From the NCBI GenBank assembly GCA_900321335.1, contig ONVR01000160.1, positions 1 through 7,637 on the forward strand: DNA of 7,637 bases, in the 5' to 3' direction. This stretch comes from an uncultured Eubacteriales bacterium (lineage in GTDB: Bacteria; Bacillota; Clostridia; Oscillospirales; Oscillospiraceae). Shown here in pieces: positions 1-6,111 of this stretch; position 1 is the stretch's first letter, and each line of letters starts with the position of its first letter. Below the pieces are notes generated by a model that worked only from the letters and a program-made list of their open reading frames with translations, made no database searches and was not told the origin of the DNA. The position numbers were made by a program, and so were the translations under genes.

Positions 1-1
1 C

Positions 2-1246
2 AATTTCTGGACCTACTGGCGGACGATGTTCGCGTTCTACAACTGCAACAGCGCGCTGGAAATGAAGCGCTATATGCAGCGCTTCATTCACCACATCGAC
101 GGTCTGCCGGACCTGCGGGCGCTGCGATTCACCAAGTACAATCAATATGAGTCCATGATCCTTCCAATGGTCAAATATCTGGAGAGCCATGGCGCGCAGT
201 TCCATTTCAATACGCAGGTCATGGATGTGTGCTTTGACATTCAGGGCGTCTGCAAGACGGCAAAGCGCGTAGAACTGCTCTCTGAGGGCAAGCAGGAGTT
301 CCTCGATCTCACGGAGAACGACTTTCTGTTCATCACCAACGGAAGCAACGTAGAGAACTCCTCCATCGGCGGTCAGGACAAAACTTGCGAGTTCATCAAG
401 GACATCCGCCCCGGCGGTTCCTTCGACCTGTGGCGCAAGATCGCCGCGCAGGATCCTGCCTTCGGCCGCCCGGAAAAATTCTACGGCGATCCGGAGGAGT
501 GCAACTGGATGGGCGTCACCGTCAACACGCTGGATGAAAAGATCCTGCCCTATATCAAAAACATCTGCCAGCGTGACCCGCTGTCCGGAAAGGTGGTCAC
601 CGGCGGGATCGTGACGGCGCAGGATTCCGGCTGGCTCCTGAGCTGGACCATCAACCGGCAGCCCCAGTTCCACTCCCAACCCAAGGATCAGTGCCTGGTG
701 TGGCTCTACGGGCTCTATACGAACCGACCCGGCGACTATGTGAAAAAACATATGCGCGATTGCACCGGCAAGGAGATTTGCATGGAGTGGCTGTACCACA
801 TCGGCGTGCCTGTAGATGAAATTGAGACTTTGGCTGAGAAAAGCGCCAAAACGATCCCCGTCATGATGCCTTTTGCCAGCGCATATTTCATGCCGCGCTG
901 CGCCGGGGACCGGCCGGAGGTCGTCCCCGAGGGTGCCGTCAACTTTGCATTCCTTGGCAACTTCGCCGAGGTGCCGAGAGACACCGTGTTCACCACGGAG
1001 TATTCCATGCGCACCGCCATGGTTGCAGTCTACACGCTCATGGAGGTGGACCGTGGCGTCCCTGAGGTGTGGGGCAGTATCTATGACGTCCGCGATCTGC
1101 TGAAAGCGGCCATCAGCATGCGGGACGGTGCTCCGCTGACCGAGATGAAGCTCGGCTTCAAGGAGCGAATCGCAGTGAACAAGGCCCTTGATTTCATCAA
1201 AGGGACAGATGTGGAGAAACTATTGAAGGAATACCACGTCATCTGA
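2..1246 (+). CDS. ohyA: Oleate hydratase (MCRA family), C-terminal 414 codons, 5'-truncated by window edge
   Basis: The enzyme adds water to the cis-9 double bond of oleate or linoleate, giving 10-hydroxy fatty acids; it needs FAD and is usually cytosolic or loosely membrane-associated. It is thought to detoxify free unsaturated fatty acids. The reading frame is open from base 2, and residues before the first ATG (26) are typical family sequence (NFWTYWRTMFAFYNCNSALE), so that ATG is internal and the true start lies upstream. Other family signatures are RALRFTKYNQYESMI (about 115-160) and, near the C-terminus, FLGNFAEVPRDTVFTTEYS (about 950-1010), part of the FAD-binding core. Family members are about 560-650 residues, so roughly a third, including the N-terminal Rossmann dinucleotide motif, lies outside the window. 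The stop codon overlaps the ribosome site of the following lipoprotein gene, which suggests co-transcription. Family assignment is by recognition of conserved blocks and is strong. Confidence 0.95.
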   Translation, partial: NFWTYWRTMFAFYNCNSALEMKRYMQRFIHHIDGLPDLRALRFTKYNQYESMILPMVKYLESHGAQFHFNTQVMDVCFDIQGVCKTAKRVELLSEGKQEFLDLTENDFLFITNGSNVENSSIGGQDKTCEFIKDIRPGGSFDLWRKIAAQDPAFGRPEKFYGDPEECNWMGVTVNTLDEKILPYIKNICQRDPLSGKVVTGGIVTAQDSGWLLSWTINRQPQFHSQPKDQCLVWLYGLYTNRPGDYVKKHMRDCTGKEICMEWLYHIGVPVDEIETLAEKSAKTIPVMMPFASAYFMPRCAGDRPEVVPEGAVNFAFLGNFAEVPRDTVFTTEYSMRTAMVAVYTLMEVDRGVPEVWGSIYDVRDLLKAAISMRDGAPLTEMKLGFKERIAVNKALDFIKGTDVEKLLKEYHVI

Positions 1247-1257
1247 GGAGAAAGAAA

Positions 1258-3132
1258 ATGAAGAGAATTTCCGCGTTCGTAGTTGCTCTGGTGCTTACGC
1301 TCTCTCTCACATCCTGCGGATCGAAGGACGTGGACACAGAGATTCAGCCTGATTCTGAACCGACTGCCACAGATCAGCCTGTGTCTCCAACGAATGATAT
1401 TTCTTCGTCTGCGGATACGCATATAGTCGTCCTTTCCTCTGTGCAGAGTGAAGATGGAAGCTTTACACATGCGGCGATGATCGACGGAACACCCGCCCCG
1501 GAGTTCGATTATGTCTGGCATGCTGACCCTGGCGAAGTTCACAGCGACGTGAAGAATGCCCCGGCGGAATACTTCACCGGCACTGCGCCTGAAACCGACG
1601 CCATTGCCTACATTGCCCATGACATCCGCTATTACCCCGAACTGCCGGAGAGTGGATTCGTCAGAGTACAGTACGATGACAACCAGGAGTGGGCTTACTA
1701 TTATACCGATGGAGAAAACAAAGATATTATTTTCTCCACGCTTCCGATTCAAGGGAGCGGCTTTCCCAACGCTATGATGCATTCCGCCGCAGACGCTTAC
1801 GAAAATGCGGTGCTGCATATTTCTCAGACAGGCACCTATATCCTGGAGGGAGAATGGCACGGGCAGGTTTGGATCGATCTGGGAGACAGGGATGAAACCT
1901 TCATGGACGAGCGCGCAAAAGTCACCGTCGTGCTGAACGGCGTGGATGTTACCTGTTCCGTAGCGCCGGCGCTCGTATTCTACAGCGTGTATGAATGCGA
2001 CAACGGTTGGTCGGAACGCAGTGATTACGGATATGCCGTCGACACATCGAATGCCGGAGCCGTTACGGTGATCGCTGACGGAACCGTCAACAACTTTTCC
2101 GGAACCAATGTCTTTCGGATGCTGAAAACGAAGTATAAAGAGGAAGAAGAACAGTTTGCCCATTCAAATTCAGTCAGACTTCAGAAGAAAATGCGAAAGC
2201 TGGACGGCACATATTACTCCTTTGTCACCATGAATGTAGAGGGAGGAACCAAGGGGACCGGCGTCCTGAATATCAAAGCTGACTATGAGGGCCTGGATAC
2301 AGAGCTGCACCTGACGGTCAACGGGGGCAACATCCACATTCAGGCGGGAGACGACGGCATCAACGTCAACGAAGACAAGGTATCTGTATTCACCATGAAC
2401 GGTGGAAGCCTTCATATTCTGGCCGGTTTGGGCAATGAGGGCGACGGCGTGGATTCCAACGGTTACCTGATCGTGAATGGCGGTACCGTGATTGCCATGG
2501 CAAAACCCCAGTCCGACTCCGGGCTGGACTCCGACTGCGGCACCTATATCTTCGGCGGGACGGTCGTGGCGCTGGGCTCCACCATGGATTGGGCGGAATC
2601 GGACGATGACGGAGCGCCTGGAGATCAAGCAGCCATGAATCTTCAGTTCTCCGCTGCCCAAAGCGCTGATGAGGCGATCATCGTCACTGACACGGATGGA
2701 AAGGTGATCTTTGCCTACGACCCCGACAAGGACGAAACCACCGGAGCAAACGCACGTTCCTATCAGGGCGCGATCATTTCTTCCCCTGATATTCTGGTGG
2801 GCGGCACCTATTACCTGTATGTCGGCGGCGATGTTTACGGCAGAGAAACCATGGGTATCTTTGACCCAGCTACAATCAGCGGCTTTACTGAGGAAGCGAT
2901 ACAGCAGTGCTATGCTTCCACGGGCACGCTCGGCGGTATGGGCGGTTTCGGCGGTATGATGCCTTTCGGCGGCAGAGGCGAACCCGGTCAGCCTCCGGAA
3001 AGCGCCGGCAGCCCGAATGGGTTCGAAAGGCCTAACAGCATGATCGAGAAAGCAGACGGAAACGGTGAAATGGAGTTCTATATGGAGGATCGAGTCAACG
3101 GTTTCCGCTGCGTCACGGATTATTCCAGATAA
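1258..3132 (+). CDS. Cell-surface lipoprotein with Cthe_2159-type beta-helix (carbohydrate-binding) domain
   Basis: Predicted lipoprotein exported by Sec and anchored to the outer face of the membrane. Residues 1-20 form a lipoprotein signal: KR, a hydrophobic core, then lipobox LTSC with Cys20 as the lipidated residue; an S/T/P/D-rich linker follows to about 50. From about 180 comes the Cthe_2159-like region (GTYILEGEWHGQVWIDLG, KVTVVLNGVDVTCS). About 335-440 carries beta-helix rungs with repeated NGG and acidic loops: AGDDGINVNED (363-373), EGDGVDSNG (394-402), SDSGLDSDCG (419-428), which resemble calcium-binding turns. About 559-585 is Gly/Met/Pro-rich (GGMGGFGGMMPFGG), and the tail ends MEDRVNGF. 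The Clostridium thermocellum founder binds calcium and polygalacturonate; whether this one binds sugar is inferred. The start is fixed by AGGAG at 1246-1250, seven bases before ATG. It lies 11 bases after oleate hydratase and ends before a strong terminator, so it is the distal gene of that unit. Confidence 0.88.
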   Translation: MKRISAFVVALVLTLSLTSCGSKDVDTEIQPDSEPTATDQPVSPTNDISSSADTHIVVLSSVQSEDGSFTHAAMIDGTPAPEFDYVWHADPGEVHSDVKNAPAEYFTGTAPETDAIAYIAHDIRYYPELPESGFVRVQYDDNQEWAYYYTDGENKDIIFSTLPIQGSGFPNAMMHSAADAYENAVLHISQTGTYILEGEWHGQVWIDLGDRDETFMDERAKVTVVLNGVDVTCSVAPALVFYSVYECDNGWSERSDYGYAVDTSNAGAVTVIADGTVNNFSGTNVFRMLKTKYKEEEEQFAHSNSVRLQKKMRKLDGTYYSFVTMNVEGGTKGTGVLNIKADYEGLDTELHLTVNGGNIHIQAGDDGINVNEDKVSVFTMNGGSLHILAGLGNEGDGVDSNGYLIVNGGTVIAMAKPQSDSGLDSDCGTYIFGGTVVALGSTMDWAESDDDGAPGDQAAMNLQFSAAQSADEAIIVTDTDGKVIFAYDPDKDETTGANARSYQGAIISSPDILVGGTYYLYVGGDVYGRETMGIFDPATISGFTEEAIQQCYASTGTLGGMGGFGGMMPFGGRGEPGQPPESAGSPNGFERPNSMIEKADGNGEMEFYMEDRVNGFRCVTDYSR

Positions 3133-3162
3133 TACCCGTGCGGGCGAGTTTCGCATCGAAAG

Positions 3163-3225
3163 AATCTTCATACGCCAACAGAGCTTTCATCCATGGTGGA
3201 TCGCTCCGGCGTATGAAGATTTTTT
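3163..3225 (+). terminator. Intrinsic terminator with a long nested hairpin
   Basis: A perfect 14-base inverted repeat (3163-3176 against 3208-3221; the downstream arm begins GGCGTATGAAGAT) runs into a T-tract at 3220-3225. Bases 3159-3162 can extend the stem through the T-tract with one G-U pair. The 31-base interior is itself foldable: GAGC 3181-3184 with GCTC 3203-3206, then ATCCA 3189-3193 with TGGAT 3197-3201. It begins 30 bases after the lipoprotein stop, so it most likely ends the oleate hydratase/lipoprotein transcript. Read on the minus strand the run of T is short and broken, so I call it mainly for the plus strand. Confidence 0.85.
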
Positions 3226-3242
3226 AGGCACTGCGCTGCATC

Positions 3243-3259
3243 TGTCTGAAAAACAGACA
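3243..3259 (+). other. Small hairpin in the leader of the RelQ gene
   Basis: TGTCTG (3243-3248), five A (3249-3253), CAGACA (3254-3259) gives a 6-bp stem with a 5-base loop, between the terminator and the alarmone synthetase gene. No T-run follows, so it is not a second terminator. It could lie in the 5' leader of the relQ transcript. No convincing -35/-10 pair is visible between 3226 and 3324, although the unit should need its own promoter after the terminator. Its function is unknown and it may be chance. Confidence 0.3.
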
Positions 3260-3324
3260 CGCATCCGCCGCTGACTGTTTTCGACTTCGCAGTTCAGTTC
3301 TACACTGTCGTTGAAAGGCAGGAC

Positions 3325-4095
3325 ATGATCGACAGAGGCGAGGTGGAGCTTTTGACGGAAGATGAACAGAGCCGGGAGATCCTCGAATCATTGGTCTGGA
3401 ACACAACGGGCCTTGAGAAGATCATTTCAGAAACCCTCTCGCAGTCCGACTATCAAGAGTGGCTGCATGCGCACGCGGCGCCGTATCTGGAGCTTATGGC
3501 CTATTACCGCTGCGCTATGATGGAGGTTGAAACAAAGTTCCGTGTGTTGAGCGAGGAGCGTTCTCTGCAATATGACCACAATCCGATTGAGACGATCCGG
3601 ACGAGGCTGAAGCGGCCTGAGAGCATCATCCGAAAGATGAACAAGCGCGGCGCGCCGCTGACGCCGGAGAGCATCGAAATCACACTGAACGACGTGGCGG
3701 GCGTCCGCGTGATATGCTCCTTCATCACCGACATTGACCTGCTGGCGGACGCTTTTTTGCGCCAGGACGATATTCGCCTGCTGGAACGCAAGGACTATAT
3801 TCGCAATCCCAAGCCGAATGGTTATCGGAGCCTGCATTTGATCGTGGAGATCCCGATCTTTCTTCATGACCAGAAGCGGCTCATGAAGGTGGAGGTGCAG
3901 CTGCGCACAACGGCCATGGACTGGTGGGCGAGCGCGGAACACAAGATACGTTATAAGAAGGACCTTGACCCGGATCTGTTGAAGGAGATCGATCAAGAGC
4001 TCCTGGAGGGCGCAAGGATCGGTGCGGAGCTGGATGAGAAAATGGCGCAGATCCACAGGAAAGTAATACAACGGGGTACTGAGGTGTCACCGTAA
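3325..4095 (+). CDS. relQ: Small alarmone synthetase, RelQ/YjbM type GTP pyrophosphokinase
   Basis: The family transfers pyrophosphate from ATP to GDP/GTP to make ppGpp or pppGpp in the cytosol. The 256-residue protein holds a single RelA/SpoT synthetase domain. Visible motifs: DVAGVRVIC (123-131), a basic loop and substrate motif LERKDYIRNPKPNGYRSLH (153-171), and VEVQLRTTAMDWWASAEH (189-206), with Glu190 at the catalytic glutamate position and the family-typical EH at 205-206. There is no HD hydrolase domain and no TGS/ACT regulatory region, which marks a small synthetase rather than long Rel. Bacillus RelQ is about 211 residues; the excess here is mostly an N-terminal acidic stretch of about 35 residues. 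The ATG at 3325 has AAAGG at 3314-3318 with a 6-base spacer; upstream the frame is open to 3250 without an ATG. It is the first gene of a three-gene unit, with 20 bases before the next start. Confidence 0.93.
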   Translation: MIDRGEVELLTEDEQSREILESLVWNTTGLEKIISETLSQSDYQEWLHAHAAPYLELMAYYRCAMMEVETKFRVLSEERSLQYDHNPIETIRTRLKRPESIIRKMNKRGAPLTPESIEITLNDVAGVRVICSFITDIDLLADAFLRQDDIRLLERKDYIRNPKPNGYRSLHLIVEIPIFLHDQKRLMKVEVQLRTTAMDWWASAEHKIRYKKDLDPDLLKEIDQELLEGARIGAELDEKMAQIHRKVIQRGTEVSP

Positions 4096-4115
4096 TCGGA
4101 GAAAGGAAAATTGCA

Positions 4116-4784
4116 ATGATCAGAACAAGCGTTGTCAATCTGACGGAGATTCCCGCCGTCGCGTTCCGGCAGAAGCTGACCTCCGGTGGTTCCGGCGTGA
4201 CGATTCTGCGCTATGGAGCGGAGCAGCCGGGTGTTGCATCCATCAGCAAGACCTCCGGGAGGCCGATTCCCGTGGCAAACTGTCCTGCGGAGCTCTACCC
4301 GGAAACCGCCTTCGCCGAGGCGATTGCCCTGACAGCGGGAATGCCTTATCGACGGCTTGGCACAGTCCGTGTCACAGGAGAACTTGTCCTCGCACCGGAT
4401 ACGTTGGAATCCGAGCCGGAGACGCTGCGGGAGACCGCAGTCATCATCGATTCGGAGGAGTATCAGAGGATCGTCGATTGTTACACCGACCGGACAAGAA
4501 AGCTCAACTATGATCTCCTGAACCGTGATTTCATCCAAACCGCTCACAGCAGTGGGCAGGTGCGGTTGATGATTGAGGAGCGTGCGACGGCTGACGAGAT
4601 CCGCACAGAGATCGTCAAAGCCCAACTTAAAAAACTGGCTCGCAACCCAACGCTGACGGAGCCGCAGATCGGCGAAATGATCAAGCTGCTGGACGAAGTC
4701 AGTCCCAAGAGCGTGTTCAGGCCGCTGAATGACGAGATTCGCAAGTGGCTCCGTACTGCGGGAAAGCGTGAGCGGGATGCGTAA
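4116..4784 (+). CDS. Conserved-looking protein of unknown function between RelQ and HdeD genes
   Basis: I do not recognise this 222-residue protein. It has no signal peptide or membrane segment and is probably cytosolic. Residues 1-95 look like a small alpha/beta domain with several Gly/Pro turns (AVAFRQKLTSGGSGVTILRY, SGRPIPVANCPAELYPETAF). Residues about 108-215 look mostly helical and charged (IIDSEEYQRIVDCYTDRTRK, DEIRTEIVKAQLKKLARNP, IGEMIKLLDEVS), which could mediate protein contacts. Only two cysteines are present and no metal or nucleotide motif is evident. The start is well supported: AAAGGA at 4102-4107 with an 8-base spacer before ATG. The stop overlaps the start of the HdeD gene, so the two are probably translationally coupled. 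Codon use and GC match the neighbours and the frame is intact, so it is very likely a real gene. Context suggests a role tied to stress or alarmone signalling; that is inference only. Confidence 0.82.
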   Translation: MIRTSVVNLTEIPAVAFRQKLTSGGSGVTILRYGAEQPGVASISKTSGRPIPVANCPAELYPETAFAEAIALTAGMPYRRLGTVRVTGELVLAPDTLESEPETLRETAVIIDSEEYQRIVDCYTDRTRKLNYDLLNRDFIQTAHSSGQVRLMIEERATADEIRTEIVKAQLKKLARNPTLTEPQIGEMIKLLDEVSPKSVFRPLNDEIRKWLRTAGKRERDA

Positions 4785-5370
4785 AACGGCGCCGATGATC
4801 GTAGCGAAAACGGGCTACATCGTGATTTCCGCCGCGCTTTGCGTGCTCGGCGTTTTGTTCATTGTCAATCCGGCGTCCACCGTTTCCATGATCGGGCGGG
4901 TGACAGGCATTGCGTTTTGCGTTTTCGGCGTGATCAAAATAATCGGTTATCTGTCAAAGGATCTGTTCCGCCTTGCGTTTCAGTATGACTTGGCGTTTGG
5001 GATCCTTGTCTTGGCGCTGGGCGTGATTTCCCTGATTCACCCCGGCAATGCCATGACCTTTGCCTGTATCGCGCTGGGCATCTGCGTGCTGGCGGACGGC
5101 TTGTTCAAGATCCAGATTGCCATTGACGCGAAGGCCTTTGGCATCACTGTATGGTGGATGATCCTGATCGTCGCGATCTTTTCCGGTACCGTCGGCACGA
5201 TTCTGGTTTTCCGCCCCACGGAATCTGCGGAAGCTCTGACCACGCTCATGGGCATTTCTCTTCTGGGAGACGGCATCTTGAATCTGACGACCGTGTTGTC
5301 GTCGGTGCGAATCGTGCGCCACCAGAGACCAGATGATGTCATTGACGCGAACGGTTTTGAAATCAGGTAA
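4777..5370 (+). CDS. HdeD/DUF308 family six-helix membrane protein
   Basis: Integral membrane protein of the HdeD (DUF308) family, named for the acid-resistance protein of enteric bacteria; the biochemical activity of the family is not established. With the start at 4777 it has 197 residues and six hydrophobic segments at about 13-30, 37-57, 70-87, 91-110, 124-145 and 150-173. Three two-helix repeats are visible, each with a Pro in the loop (NPAS about 31, HPGN about 88, RPTE about 146) followed by a helix with a G-x(5-6)-G pattern, and ends in a polar C-terminal tail. I chose ATG 4777 because it gives an 8-base overlap with the previous stop (TAA 4782-4784) and a family-like N-terminus. An ATG at 4729 is in frame but would overlap by 56 bases and add a polar extension. 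GGAAAG at 4761-4766 may serve as the ribosome site. It is the last gene of the relQ unit, and I see no clear terminator after it. Confidence 0.85.
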   Translation: MRKTAPMIVAKTGYIVISAALCVLGVLFIVNPASTVSMIGRVTGIAFCVFGVIKIIGYLSKDLFRLAFQYDLAFGILVLALGVISLIHPGNAMTFACIALGICVLADGLFKIQIAIDAKAFGITVWWMILIVAIFSGTVGTILVFRPTESAEALTTLMGISLLGDGILNLTTVLSSVRIVRHQRPDDVIDANGFEIR

Positions 5371-5416
5371 ATATCCAATCCTTGTCGGGATCGTTCTGAC
5401 GCTGCTGATACCGTGA
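5333..5416 (+). CDS. Possible small hydrophobic ORF or remnant of a membrane protein gene
   Basis: A 27-codon frame starts at ATG-ATG (5333/5336) inside the end of the HdeD gene and stops at TGA 5414-5416. Its C-terminal part reads GKYPILVGIVLTLLIP, a single membrane-like segment preceded by basic residues. There is no strong ribosome site (only AGAG-like bases upstream) and it overlaps the HdeD gene by 38 bases. It may be a chance frame, a small membrane peptide translationally coupled to HdeD, or the start of a decayed membrane protein gene, which would fit the decayed DNA that follows. I favour chance or a remnant. Confidence 0.2.
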   Translation: MMSLTRTVLKSGKYPILVGIVLTLLIP

Positions 5417-5454
5417 AGCCTCTCAAAAAAATACATCGGCGGCGAGTCGCCGGG

Positions 5455-5460
5455 AAAGGA
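5455..5460 (+). promoter_or_regulatory. Ribosome site now facing an ATA codon (lost start of the MetK-like gene)
   Basis: AAAGGA lies seven bases before ATA at 5468-5470, which opens directly into family-like sequence (FEKVNPAHPDK). The spacing is what an ATG there would have. A CGGCG/CGCCG hairpin (5437-5441 with 5448-5452) sits just upstream. The simplest reading is that ATG became ATA; ATA initiation is very rare in bacteria. Confidence 0.5.
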
Positions 5461-5467
5461 ACGCAGT

Positions 5468-6086
5468 ATATTTGAAAAAGTCAACCCCGCCCACCCGGAC
5501 AAGGTGGCGGATCGGATCGCCGGCGCGCTGGTCGATCTGGCGTATCAGAAAATGCATAATCCCCGAATCGCCGTGGAGGTACTGCTGGGCCACGGTAGCT
5601 GCCATATCATTTCAGAAACCTCTGTTGAGCTGCCGATCGTAGTGGTGGAAGCTGCGGTTCATCGGATCGCCGGGCCGCTTGCAGTGGACTACCGGGAGGT
5701 TCCGCAAGATTTCTATCTGGCAAGAAATCAGCAGCGCGGAGCTGCAAAGGACATACCCCCACGCGGAGGTCAATCCCCTGGGCGACTGGACCGGCGGCTC
5801 GGACGTGGATGCTGGAGCCACAAACCGCAAGCTCGGCAACGATATGGCCGATTCCGTCACCGGCGGCGGGCTCCACGGTAAAGACCTCTCCAAAGCGGAC
5901 GTCAGCATCAACATCTGCGCGTGGCTGAAAGCGCAGGAGACTGGACAGCCGGTGGAATACGTCTGCGTGATCGGAGACGACACGGTCAGCGGGATCCCGT
6001 ATTCACAGATGGTGGAGACCGCGAGGGAGTATATCCAAGGAATCGGCGGCTTTGAGCAATTCGCCGAATGGGGCCTTGTAAGATAA
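5468..6086 (+). pseudogene. Methionine adenosyltransferase (MetK-like) pseudogene with internal deletion and frame change
   Basis: An intact enzyme would make S-adenosylmethionine from methionine and ATP. The N-terminal part is in one frame (about 5468-5731), with AHPDKVADRIAGALVDLAY as the counterpart of the MetK HPDK motif. The C-terminal part is in the next frame (about 5730-6086): NPLGDWTGG, SDVDAGATNRK and VTGGGLHGKDLSKADVS, matching the ATP/phosphate-binding Asp, Arg-Lys and GKD-x-x-K region of MetK. Between HPDK and the Arg-Lys pair there are about 112 codons; E. coli MetK has about 230 by remembered numbering, so the central domain is gone. The joint lies near 5723-5745, in or beside a short ATCAGCAGC stretch. 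The start codon appears mutated to ATA and no good substitute is seen. The ends diverge from housekeeping MetK, suggesting a paralogue of a divergent MAT family, so loss need not be lethal. The remnant ends 25 bases before the radical SAM gene. Confidence 0.82.
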
Positions 6087-6111
6087 CAAATAACGATACG
6101 GAGGTAAGATC

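Noticed and set aside
1081..2163. Long antisense open frame (360 codons) on the minus strand
   Set aside because: It is a mirror of the oleate hydratase and lipoprotein genes, has no family-like sequence or ribosome site, and spans the junction of two well-supported genes.
2170..3171. Minus-strand open frame of 333 codons
   Set aside because: It lies opposite the beta-helix lipoprotein, whose GC-rich codons leave few stops in the antisense frame; the product resembles no protein family I know.
4729..4776. Upstream ATG extension of the HdeD gene
   Set aside because: It would overlap the previous gene by 56 bases and add a polar N-terminal segment; the ATG at 4777 gives the usual family start.
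5371..5467. SAM riboswitch upstream of the MetK-like gene
   Set aside because: The 97-base gap is short, partly occupied by a possible coding frame, and shows only a simple 5-bp hairpin with no recognisable multi-helix junction.
5723..5745. Programmed ribosomal frameshift in the MetK-like gene
   Set aside because: No slippery heptamer is evident, and a frameshift would not restore the missing central domain or the start codon.
5504..5881. Reading the MetK remnant as two separate small proteins
   Set aside because: The second half of the first frame turns into Arg/Gly/Pro-rich nonsense exactly where the family match resumes in the other frame, which is a frame change rather than two genes.
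6052..6084. Promoter directly before the radical SAM gene (TTGAGC with TAAGAT)
   Set aside because: The spacing is 21 bases and both hexamers are poor matches, inside the end of the MetK remnant.
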